Source: Stutzerimonas zhaodongensis (GTDB lineage: Bacteria > Pseudomonadota > Gammaproteobacteria > Pseudomonadales > Pseudomonadaceae). From it: a DNA stretch of 64,000 nucleotides. The notes beneath the pieces are model-generated. The model did no database searches, had not been told where the DNA came from, and saw only the letters and a list, made by a program, of their open reading frames with translations. The DNA is taken from assembly GCF_003696365.1 (NCBI RefSeq), contig NZ_RFFM01000004.1:245981-309980 (forward strand), written 5' to 3'. The translations under genes and the position numbers were made by a program. Below, one piece after another: positions 18,022-25,159 of this stretch (position 1 is its first letter; every line of letters begins with the position of its first letter).

Positions 18022-18684
18022 ATGGACGAAGCGGATTTCACCCACCAGGAAAGTAACCGGCCTACTGTGACCCTGCTCACCGGTAATGAGCTACTGGGAC
18101 TGTTCTTCAAACACTTTCTCGGCGAACAGGCTCAGGTGGAAGTCGCCCTGGCGAGGCTTGAGAAGATTGCCCCAGGCGAGACCGACCTCTACCTGCTGGA
18201 TTCGGGAAACAGCCAGACCGAGCAGCTTTCGGCGCTGCTGGATCAACTCGACGAGCAGACCCCCGTGGCCCTCGTCAATATTGCTCCGGATCAGGCAGAG
18301 CAACTGGTCGACAAACACCCGGCCATTCGTGGCGTGTTCTACAGTCACGCAACGCGCGAGCATCTGCTCGACGGCATTCAGGTATTGCTCGAAGGCGGCG
18401 ACTGGCTGCCGCGCGTGCTCACTCAGCGGCTACTCAGCCAGTGGCGTCGCATGCGTCAGCTGGCAGGTAGCAAACCGTCGCTGACACTGCGCGAACGTGA
18501 AATTCTCAGCCTCGCAGGCAAGGGCCTTTCCAACGCCGAGATCGCCGAACAGCTGTGCCTGAGTCCGCATACGATCAAAAGTCATATCCATAACCTGCTG
18601 CGCAAGATCGGCGCCTCCAACCGTGCCGAAGCCGCCTTCCTGCTGCGCGGTCGGCTGGATTGGTCCGAGTCGTGTCACGCCTGA
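18022..18684 (+). CDS. csgD: LuxR-family regulator of curli, CsgD-like
   Basis: A 220-residue DNA-binding protein with an N-terminal receiver-like region (about 10-130) and a C-terminal LuxR helix-turn-helix: LTLREREILSLAGKGLSNAE, then IAEQLCLSPHTIKSHIHNLL. The position directly before csgE and csgBA supports a role as the curli activator. AAGGA sits 6 bases before the ATG at 18022. It overlaps the start of csgE, which implies translational coupling. The receiver lacks a clear phospho-acceptor context, as in E. coli CsgD, so control by phosphorylation is doubtful. Confidence 0.88.
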   Translation: MDEADFTHQESNRPTVTLLTGNELLGLFFKHFLGEQAQVEVALARLEKIAPGETDLYLLDSGNSQTEQLSALLDQLDEQTPVALVNIAPDQAEQLVDKHPAIRGVFYSHATREHLLDGIQVLLEGGDWLPRVLTQRLLSQWRRMRQLAGSKPSLTLREREILSLAGKGLSNAEIAEQLCLSPHTIKSHIHNLLRKIGASNRAEAAFLLRGRLDWSESCHA

Positions 18685-19091
18685 CGCTGGGGCTGCTCCT
18701 GCTTTTCGCCCTTGCGCCGCTGCGCGCGCAGGAGCAGCCGATCGAATCGCAACAGGCCGAGAGCGAAGCCGAACTGAGCGGGCTGATCATCGATAACGCG
18801 ATCACCCGCTTCGGTCACGATTTCCATCGTTACCTGAGCTTTGCCCTGCAGGATGCGACGGACTTGGACGGCGACCTCGTGGTACGCGAACGGCCCTCGG
18901 CACGCTGGGGGAGCCTGGTGTGGGTCGAGCATGGGCAGCGCATCGTCTACCGCCGCTTTCTGCAACCTAATGTCGCGGAGATCGAAACCATCGCCAACGA
19001 AGCCGCTCGCCTTATCCAGGAAGACATCAGCCGCAACAAGCTGCAGAACCTGTTACTCGACACCTACGATATGGATCGTGACGAGCTGTAA
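18672..19091 (+). CDS. csgE: Curli assembly/transport protein CsgE
   Basis: Periplasmic capping factor that delivers curlin subunits to the CsgG pore. The protein has a signal peptide (LTLGLLLLFALAPLRAQ) and the CsgE core: LIIDNAITRFGHDFHRYLSF, the conserved RERPSARWGSLVWV, and FLQPN. Length (139 residues) fits the family. The start is uncertain: GTG at 18672 is given, TTG at 18660 would add four residues, and both overlap the csgD-like gene. Unlike most curli operons, no csgF or csgG follows; the next gene is csgB. Confidence 0.88.
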   Translation: MSRLTLGLLLLFALAPLRAQEQPIESQQAESEAELSGLIIDNAITRFGHDFHRYLSFALQDATDLDGDLVVRERPSARWGSLVWVEHGQRIVYRRFLQPNVAEIETIANEAARLIQEDISRNKLQNLLLDTYDMDRDEL

Positions 19092-19207
19092 AAAAGGTAT
19101 GGCTTAATCCCCTGAACCTGTCTTTAACCTGTTGTTTTACACCGTTCGATGGATATTCACCGCCTCGCCTGCGGTCAAGAATCCGAACACTATCAAGAGG
19201 TGCCTGC

Positions 19208-19693
19208 ATGGATCGTCTAGCCCTACTCCGCCGCGGCGTTCTTGCCGCCCTGATGCTCACCAGCTACGGGCTTCTGGCCAATGACCTGATGGACAACGGC
19301 GACCTCGCTGGAGGCTCGTACAACCTGTCCAGTCCTGCGATGGGGTCCTTGCAGCTTCCTGATGGGCAGCTTGCGCGGGTATTGCAGGAAGGCAGCGACA
19401 ACCTGGCTGACGTGAGCCAGACCGGCACCAACCAGCTGGCCAACATCGTTCAGCAGGGCAGTGATCAGCAGGCCTTCATCCTTCAACAGGGTGACAACCA
19501 GCTGGCCACCATCCTTCAGATCGGCTCCGGCAATATCGCCGACATCAGCCAGATCGGCAGCGACAACGAAGCTGCAATCGCACAGATCGGCTCGAACAAC
19601 GCCGCGAGCATCGAACAAATCGGCAATGGCCTGAGCAGCAGCGTCGTCCAATACGGCAGCGGCCAGCGGGTCGAGATCGTTCAGCATCGCTAA
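19208..19693 (+). CDS. csgB: Minor curlin / nucleator CsgB
   Basis: A 161-residue secreted amyloid subunit. It has a signal peptide (about residues 1-24), then about five curlin repeats with the Q-x-G-x-(D/N)-N-x-A spacing: LQEGSDNLADVSQTGTNQ, VQQGSDQQAF, LQIGSGNIADISQIGSDNEA. Glutamine and asparagine ladders of this type stack into a beta-helical fibre. The short length and the basic C-terminal end (QRVEIVQHR) fit the nucleator CsgB rather than CsgA. AAGAGG precedes the ATG at 19208. It is followed after 44 bases by csgA. Confidence 0.88.
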   Translation: MDRLALLRRGVLAALMLTSYGLLANDLMDNGDLAGGSYNLSSPAMGSLQLPDGQLARVLQEGSDNLADVSQTGTNQLANIVQQGSDQQAFILQQGDNQLATILQIGSGNIADISQIGSDNEAAIAQIGSNNAASIEQIGNGLSSSVVQYGSGQRVEIVQHR

Positions 19694-19737
19694 CCACGTC
19701 GCCACCTAACTCCATCGCCAGATCTATAAGGAACGAT

Positions 19738-20667
19738 ATGCGCAGCCTGCATTTCCTCGCGTCAGCCGCTCTACTGGCTGTCGCCATTGGCGCTCATGCC
19801 GACACCAGCGCCAAGGTCGTGCAGACCGGCGACTATAACGACTCGACCATCGAACAGAGCGGACCACTCAACGAGGCGGTCGTACGCCAGAACGGTACGG
19901 ATAACAGTGCTGCGGTCTATCAACTCGAGAGCGGCGAATCGAACCTGACCTCTATCGTGCAAATCGGTAGCAGCAACGATGCTGCCATCTACCAGGGCCC
20001 TGACAGCCACTTCGGCACCGCGAGCGTTTATCAGGAAGGCAACGGAAATCGAATCGAGGTCGAGCAGACCTGGTACGCAAACGAGATGCTGCTCAGCAGC
20101 ATCGGCGACAACAACTTCATCGCCGCTACTCAGCGAGGCTTTGCAGAGGCTCAGGCATATCAGATCGGTAACGACAACTCGGTAACCCTGACCCAGGACG
20201 GCGTCTATCACGGCACCAAATTGGCGGTATACCAGGTTGGCGATGAGAATGACGCGACCATCGATCAGGGCGATGCCGGTGACATCAAGCTTGCTCAGAA
20301 CGGCAACTCGAACAGCGCGGACATTACGCAGTACACCCTGTTCGGTGAAATCGCGTTCAATCAGGCGGGTGACAACAACCTGCTGTCCGTCGAGCAGACA
20401 GGCCGCGGCAATGCATTCAGAGGCTCGTCGACCGGTAATGACAACAGCGTGGAGCTGGTCCAGCAATTCGATGGCAATCAGGCCAGCGTGGTGCAAAACG
20501 GTGATGGCAACCTCGCCGCGATTCGTCAGTTCGCCGAATACAATGAGGCGCGCATCACTCAGACCGGCGCGACGAACCAAGCTGCAATCACGCAGAGCGC
20601 AGCCCTGATGAACGCCATGATCATGCAAACCGGAAGTGGCAATCAGGCCACTATCACGCAGCAGTAG
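19738..20667 (+). CDS. csgA: Major curlin CsgA, extended repeat version
   Basis: A 309-residue amyloid fibre subunit, about twice the length of E. coli CsgA. After a signal peptide (ends GAHA) come about 13 curlin repeats of roughly 22 residues carrying the Q-x-G-x-x-N pattern, such as VQTGDYNDSTIEQSG, VQIGSSNDAAIYQ, YQIGNDNSVTLTQDG, AQNGNSNSADITQ and MQTGSGNQATITQQ. Middle repeats are more divergent (for example TWYANEMLLSSIGDNNF), while the terminal repeats are close to consensus. AAGGA stands before the ATG at 19738. Export should need CsgE, CsgF and CsgG; only CsgE is encoded here. Confidence 0.88.
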   Translation: MRSLHFLASAALLAVAIGAHADTSAKVVQTGDYNDSTIEQSGPLNEAVVRQNGTDNSAAVYQLESGESNLTSIVQIGSSNDAAIYQGPDSHFGTASVYQEGNGNRIEVEQTWYANEMLLSSIGDNNFIAATQRGFAEAQAYQIGNDNSVTLTQDGVYHGTKLAVYQVGDENDATIDQGDAGDIKLAQNGNSNSADITQYTLFGEIAFNQAGDNNLLSVEQTGRGNAFRGSSTGNDNSVELVQQFDGNQASVVQNGDGNLAAIRQFAEYNEARITQTGATNQAAITQSAALMNAMIMQTGSGNQATITQQ

Positions 20668-20695
20668 ACCGCATCTATATGGGGTGAATACGCCC

Positions 20696-21124
20696 ATGCT
20701 CACTACAGCTCTTGCCACCGTGCTGCTTGCCACAGCAGCATCTGCCGCACCGGTCGAAGCACGGCTGGAGCTGCTACCTGATAACGATCGCCTGCATCTG
20801 CGGCTGTGTTTCAGCAGCGCGAAGCCTCACCAGCTCACCTACCAGCTTGAGGTGCGTACGATCGGTAAGGCAGGCACCAGCCGTAGCCGTCAATCAGGGA
20901 GGCTGACCAGTGGATCTGAAGCGCAATGTCCGTTGAATAACCGCCTTGGCCTGGCCAAAGACAGCCGCATCGAGGCGACGCTTACCTGGTCCGTAGACGG
21001 TGAAGAGCAGCCTGCACTGCATCAAGCCTACCCCGCCGTGCAGCCAACCAGCCCAACGCCCGGTTCGTCGCCGGGCGAAGAGCAAACCGAACAGATCGCC
21101 AGGGCCGACTCACACCTGCGATAG
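20696..21124 (+). CDS. Putative curli-associated periplasmic protein (CsgH/CsgC-like)
   Basis: A 142-residue protein with a signal peptide (MLTTALATVLLATAASA) and a beta-rich mature domain (EARLELLPDNDRLHLRLCFS, YQLEVRTIGKAG, RIEATLTWSVDGEE), followed by a Pro/Ser-rich tail. Position right after csgA and this immunoglobulin-like strand pattern suggest a CsgC or CsgH type anti-amyloid chaperone, which stops curlin from polymerising in the periplasm. Two cysteines are present but not as a CXC pair. The start could also be the GTG at 20684. The last 15 bases overlap the convergent acyltransferase gene. Confidence 0.55.
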   Translation: MLTTALATVLLATAASAAPVEARLELLPDNDRLHLRLCFSSAKPHQLTYQLEVRTIGKAGTSRSRQSGRLTSGSEAQCPLNNRLGLAKDSRIEATLTWSVDGEEQPALHQAYPAVQPTSPTPGSSPGEEQTEQIARADSHLR

Positions 21125-22261
21125 CGGCCGCGGCTCGCTACGTGACAGGCGCCTTCCGGTCTGTATCCCCTTCAACTCGACGAAGCGATACGTCAGCGTA
21201 GAAACCGCCAGCACAATTGCCAGCTCCAGCAAGGTCAGCAGATCGTCGACCAGTGTGCTGCCCGAGCTTACATAGCGCATGATCTGGTCGCTGTCCGGCT
21301 GCTGCAGAATCAGCGTGTATTCCGTCCCGGTGAATTTGGATAACACGACCGCCGCGCTGGTGAATGCAAAGATCACGGCCGCGTGAGTCAGGTAGATCGA
21401 AAAGGACAGCTCCCCCAAGCGTATGAAGCTTTTGCGCTGCAGCAGTCGCGAGATGGCGCCACGCTCGCTGGCAAAAACCAGCACAGCCGGACAGAACAGT
21501 AGGCTGGCGATGATGCCCTGATGCGGCAGCTCATGGGTCAGGGTTCGGTACACCAGCAACAAGCAGAGCAGCTCGAGCCCGGTAAAGAACGGCCGATCAT
21601 CAAAACGGCTGATCGTAGGTTCAAGCTTCTGATAGAGCCGGTAGGTCAACGCTCCGGCAAAGAAGCAGGATGCCCCGCGCCAGATGAAAGGCTTGATCAC
21701 TTCCAGGTCGACATAAAGCGCCGCAAAGGACACCAGGGTCGCCAGCGCCAGGATCTGGCCGCAATATCGCGGCATCGCCAGCAGCAGAACGCCAAGCACC
21801 ATGTACAGGTAGTACTCGATGCTGATGCTCCATGCCGGCGTATTGAACGACAGGCTGTTGTAGTCGCCAATCCAGCTCTGCAGCAGCAAGGCGTTGGGCA
21901 GAATCTCGCTCGGCGCCGTCTTGCCGGTGAACGCCGCGTCGTTGAAGGAGAAACCATGATGCTCGGCCCACAACTTGCCGAACTCGAGCCCGATGAACAC
22001 CAAAAGCATTACCAGGTGCAGCGGATATAGACGGAACGTACCGCTGATGACGAATCGCCTGAGCATGTCGGCCGAGAACGGGCGCGAGCCGTAGGCGTGA
22101 AACATGACGAAGCCACTCAGCACGAAGAAGAACTCGACGAACAGATCGGCATGCCTGAAGAAACTGAGTTCTGAAAAACTCAACAGGATCTGAGTGTGAA
22201 ACAGCACCACCGCAACCGCGCAGATGCCTCGAAAACTATCCAGCACAACGAAACGCTTCAT
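21110..22261 (-). CDS. Acyltransferase family 3 (OafA/YrhL type) membrane protein
   Basis: A 383-residue polytopic membrane protein with about ten helices. The N-terminal FRGICAVAVVLFHTQILLSF holds the conserved R and H of the family, followed by FVEFFFVLSGFVMFHAYG. Members transfer acyl groups onto extracytoplasmic sugars such as lipopolysaccharide, exopolysaccharide or glucans. The ATG at 22261 starts with the normal N-terminus (MKRFVVLDSFRG). It is not flanked by polysaccharide genes, so the acceptor is unknown. It ends inside the curli locus, convergent with the last gene there. Confidence 0.88.
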   Translation of the reverse strand: MKRFVVLDSFRGICAVAVVLFHTQILLSFSELSFFRHADLFVEFFFVLSGFVMFHAYGSRPFSADMLRRFVISGTFRLYPLHLVMLLVFIGLEFGKLWAEHHGFSFNDAAFTGKTAPSEILPNALLLQSWIGDYNSLSFNTPAWSISIEYYLYMVLGVLLLAMPRYCGQILALATLVSFAALYVDLEVIKPFIWRGASCFFAGALTYRLYQKLEPTISRFDDRPFFTGLELLCLLLVYRTLTHELPHQGIIASLLFCPAVLVFASERGAISRLLQRKSFIRLGELSFSIYLTHAAVIFAFTSAAVVLSKFTGTEYTLILQQPDSDQIMRYVSSGSTLVDDLLTLLELAIVLAVSTLTYRFVELKGIQTGRRLSRSEPRPLSQV

Positions 22262-22664
22262 TCCTAAACCTTGCTCGACATCCAGGCATGCCCGCTACGC
22301 GATCCAGCGCGCGGATTTGCTGATAAACGGGGAATACCGGAAAAGGCTCCCGGCCTGGATGAGAGCAATTGGCCATCAAAAGAGTTCCGGCGCATCTAGA
22401 CAGTTCTGCATTCGGCTTCGATCGAGAAGCCCGCTCGGGCGGTGAATCAGACGGGCGCTGGATGCCCAGCGCTGCTTATCCACCAGCAGTGGGAAAACAC
22501 CGCGTTAAGGCCACGGCAAAAGTGGCGTTCCACAATCAATCCACGAGCTCCACATACAGAATCTCGCTATCCAGCCGCTGCCATCCATCGCCTGCCCGGA
22601 ACGCCAGCGGCGCTAAGGCTTCTACCGAGCCAAGGTTTCCCAACGGTTGACTGGAGGAGTTCTG
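22262..22664. other. 403-base intergenic stretch without a supported gene
   Basis: This lies between the divergent acyltransferase and SDR genes. It should hold both promoters. No open frame with coding character, hairpin terminator or RNA gene was recognised; the frames that cross it are short or are continuations antisense to the SDR gene. Confidence 0.6.
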
Positions 22665-23675
22665 ATGCACATTTCCTTGAAACCCCTGCGCGAGCAGGTC
22701 GTTGTCATTACCGGTGCGTCCAGCGGTATAGGTCTGGCCACCGCGCGGATGGCCGTCGAACGCGGCGCACGCGTGGTGCTGGTGGCGCGCAATGAAGAAG
22801 CCCTGCAGGACATCAAGCAACAGCTGAACGCCGGCGAGCGCGTCCTGCACGTGCAGGCCGATGTAGGCGATCGCGAGCAGCTCGAACGCGTTGCCAGTGA
22901 AACCATTGCGCACTTCGGCGGCTTCGACACCTGGATCAACAATGCTGGCAGCTCGGTATGGGGACGCTTCGATCAGGTCAAGGACGAGGATCACCATCAG
23001 GTCATGCAGACCAATTTCTGGGGCACCCATTACGGCTCTTCGATTGCGGTGAAGCACCTGCGTGACAAAGGTGGCGCGCTGATCAACATCGGGAGTGTCG
23101 AGTCGGCCAATGCACTGCCATTTCATAGCAGCTACAGCGCCAGCAAGCACGCAATCAAGGCGATGACGGACGTGCTGCGCGTCGAGCTGCAGAAATCCCG
23201 CACACCCGTTTCGGTAACCCTGGTTCGCCCGTCATCGACCGATACCCAGTTCATGGACCACTCCAAGAATTACCTGCCCAGCGCGCCGGTCTTTCCGCCG
23301 CCGGTCTATGCACCCGAAGTGGTTGCCCGCGCAATCCTCAACGCCGCCGAGCACCCTCAGCGCGACGTTTACATCGGCAATGCGAAGCTGCTTTCCAAGC
23401 TGGCGCAGAACGCTCCACGGCTGGCCGACTGGATCAACCGCACATTCGTTTACGATGCCATTCAAAGCGGCCGCCCGGACCAGCACCCACGCGGAGCCCT
23501 GCACGACAGCGATGTCGGCGCGGCCGGTGACGGCAAAGCCAGCGGCAACTATCCCGGCATGGTTCTCAAGCGCAGCTTGTACACCCAGGCGACACAACAT
23601 CCGCTCGCGACGACGGCAGCGGTGGCTGTGGGCGCAGCAGCATTGGTTGCCTTGCTGGGGCGCCGGGGACGCTAG
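22665..23675 (+). CDS. SDR family oxidoreductase with C-terminal membrane anchor
   Basis: A 336-residue short-chain dehydrogenase/reductase. The cofactor motif is VVVITGASSGIGLATARM, the NNAG motif is WINNAGSSVWG, and the catalytic Ser/Tyr/Lys triad is in GSVESANALPFHSSYSASKH. The C-terminal extension is atypical: a linker of about 60 residues ending in a hydrophobic segment (TTAAVAVGAAALVALLGRRGR), likely a membrane anchor. GGAGGAG stands 5 bases before the ATG at 22665. The substrate is unknown. A strong hairpin follows and separates it from oprH. Confidence 0.88.
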   Translation: MHISLKPLREQVVVITGASSGIGLATARMAVERGARVVLVARNEEALQDIKQQLNAGERVLHVQADVGDREQLERVASETIAHFGGFDTWINNAGSSVWGRFDQVKDEDHHQVMQTNFWGTHYGSSIAVKHLRDKGGALINIGSVESANALPFHSSYSASKHAIKAMTDVLRVELQKSRTPVSVTLVRPSSTDTQFMDHSKNYLPSAPVFPPPVYAPEVVARAILNAAEHPQRDVYIGNAKLLSKLAQNAPRLADWINRTFVYDAIQSGRPDQHPRGALHDSDVGAAGDGKASGNYPGMVLKRSLYTQATQHPLATTAAVAVGAAALVALLGRRGR

Positions 23676-23681
23676 CGCAGC

Positions 23682-23707
23682 GGTGGCGCAGCCGTTGCTG
23701 CGCCACC
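23682..23707 (+). terminator. Hairpin after the SDR gene
   Basis: A perfect 10-bp stem (GGTGGCGCAG / CTGCGCCACC) with a 6-base loop starts 6 bases after the stop codon. It is followed only by TTC, not a T tract, so termination efficiency is uncertain. Confidence 0.6.
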
Positions 23708-23715
23708 TTCACGTC

Positions 23716-23754
23716 GTTCAGCTGAGGTTCAGCCAGGGTTCAGGAGCGGTTCAG
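23716..23754 (+). promoter_or_regulatory. Four-copy PhoP box upstream of oprH
   Basis: GTTCAG occurs at 23716, 23727, 23738 and 23749, four exact copies with starts exactly 11 bases apart. PhoP-type regulators bind direct hexamer repeats with this 11-base period, so this is two adjacent boxes on one DNA face. The boxes precede oprH-phoP-phoQ by 55 bases, consistent with positive autoregulation of the operon. Confidence 0.75.
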
Positions 23755-23808
23755 GGGCTCGCAGGCAGGATGAATGCGTAACTTTTCAGCCCTGCACAGG
23801 AGCGACAT

Positions 23809-24414
23809 ATGAACAAGCTGCATACCCTGGCCATCGCCACTACTCTGAGCGTCTTCACCCTCGGCGCCCAAGCCGCCGACAACTTCGCCGGCCTCACCTG
23901 GGGCAAGAGCACCGTCAACATCGATCGCTCCAGCACCCTGAAGCAAACCATGCCCGGCAAGAACCGCTTCGACGACACCATCAAGAACAGCGGCACCTGG
24001 GGCGTACGTGCCGGTCAGATGACTGACGAAGCGCGCTACTATGCAACTTACGAGAACGTATCCGACGACTACGGCAGCTCGCTCAAGCTGCGCCAGCAGA
24101 ACCTGATCGGTAGCTACGACATGTTCCTGCCGATCGGTGACACCACTCGCCTGTTCGGCGGTGCCAGTGCTGGTCTGACCAAGCTCGAGAACGAGTCCAG
24201 CGGTTACAGCCGCGACAGCGACATCGGCTACCTTGTCGGCCTGCAGGCAGGCGTACTGCAGCAAGTCGGCAGCAACACGTCGCTGGAAGCAGGCTATCGT
24301 TACCTGCGCAGCAATGCCGGGACCGAAGTGTCCGAGCGCGGCGTGGGCAAGGTCGGTTCCATCGACGTTCATAGCAGCAAGCAGGCCTATCTCGGCGTGA
24401 ACTATCACTTCTAA
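23809..24414 (+). CDS. oprH: Outer-membrane protein OprH
   Basis: A small eight-stranded outer-membrane barrel of 201 residues that in P. aeruginosa is made under low magnesium and interacts with lipopolysaccharide. It has a signal peptide (ends GAQA), then ADNFAGLTWGKS, GTWGVRAGQ, RYYATYENVSDDYGSSLKLR, QQNLIGSYD and a C-terminal LGVNYHF with terminal Phe. These blocks match my recollection of P. aeruginosa OprH closely. Position immediately before phoP and phoQ confirms the call. It is controlled by the PhoP boxes upstream; a gap of 67 bases separates it from phoP. Confidence 0.9.
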   Translation: MNKLHTLAIATTLSVFTLGAQAADNFAGLTWGKSTVNIDRSSTLKQTMPGKNRFDDTIKNSGTWGVRAGQMTDEARYYATYENVSDDYGSSLKLRQQNLIGSYDMFLPIGDTTRLFGGASAGLTKLENESSGYSRDSDIGYLVGLQAGVLQQVGSNTSLEAGYRYLRSNAGTEVSERGVGKVGSIDVHSSKQAYLGVNYHF

Positions 24415-24481
24415 GCCGAGCGGTTTGCTTCACAGGACCACGGCCGGGATCGTCCCGGCCGTTGCATGACGGGAGTAAGCA

Positions 24482-25159
24482 ATGAAAGTGCTGGTGGTGG
24501 AGGACGAGGCGCTGCTGCGCCACCACCTGTTGACTCGCCTGAGCGAAAGCGGTCACATCGTTGACGCCGTGGCCAACGCTGAAGAGGCGCTTTACCAGAC
24601 CCGTGAATTTCATCATGACCTGGCCGTGGTCGACCTAGGCCTGCCTGGCATCAGTGGCCTCGACCTGATCCGTCAACTGCGCACCAATGGTCTACGGTTC
24701 CCCATTCTCATTCTTACCGCTCGTGGCAACTGGCAGGACAAGGTCGAAGGACTCGCCGCCGGTGCAGACGATTACGTGGTCAAACCCTTCCAGTTCGAAG
24801 AGCTGGAGGCAAGGTTGAATGCACTGTTGCGACGATCTTCAGGCTTTACCCAGGCCAGCATCGAGGCCGGCCCGTTGAAGCTCGACCTCAATCGCAAACA
24901 GGCGCTGGTCAATGATGAGCCGCTTGCACTGACGGCTTTCGAATACCGCATCCTCGAATACCTGATGCGCCATCAGCAGCAGGTAGTCGCCAAAGAGCGG
25001 CTGATGGAACAGCTCTACCCGGATGACACCGAGCGCGACACCAATGTCATCGAGGTACTGGTTGGCCGCCTCCGCCGCAAGTTGGAAGCGCAGGGCGATC
25101 TGAAACCCATAGATACCGTCCGCGGCCTGGGTTACCTCTTCACTGAGCGCTGCCGATGA
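24482..25159 (+). CDS. phoP: Response regulator PhoP
   Basis: OmpR/PhoB-family regulator of 225 residues that responds to low Mg2+ and cationic peptides. The receiver domain has the phospho-accepting Asp51 in DLAVVDLGLPG and Lys101 in ADDYVVKPF. The C-terminal winged helix carries TAFEYRILEYLM, NVIEVLVGRLRRKLE and TVRGLGYLF. The KVEGLAAGADDYVVKPFQFE block is nearly identical to the P. aeruginosa protein as I recall it. Its stop overlaps the phoQ start by 4 bases (ATGA), so translation is coupled. Confidence 0.95.
   Translation: MKVLVVEDEALLRHHLLTRLSESGHIVDAVANAEEALYQTREFHHDLAVVDLGLPGISGLDLIRQLRTNGLRFPILILTARGNWQDKVEGLAAGADDYVVKPFQFEELEARLNALLRRSSGFTQASIEAGPLKLDLNRKQALVNDEPLALTAFEYRILEYLMRHQQQVVAKERLMEQLYPDDTERDTNVIEVLVGRLRRKLEAQGDLKPIDTVRGLGYLFTERCR

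Noticed and set aside
19771..20733. Long minus-strand open frame (320 codons) across csgA
   Set aside because: It is an antisense shadow of the repetitive csgA gene; its translation has no domain, and the plus strand has the curlin repeats, signal peptide and ribosome-binding site.
22536..23150. Minus-strand frame that ends in plausible-looking protein sequence upstream of the SDR gene
   Set aside because: Most of it is antisense to the SDR; the non-overlapping end is only about 40 codons and I could not link it to any family.
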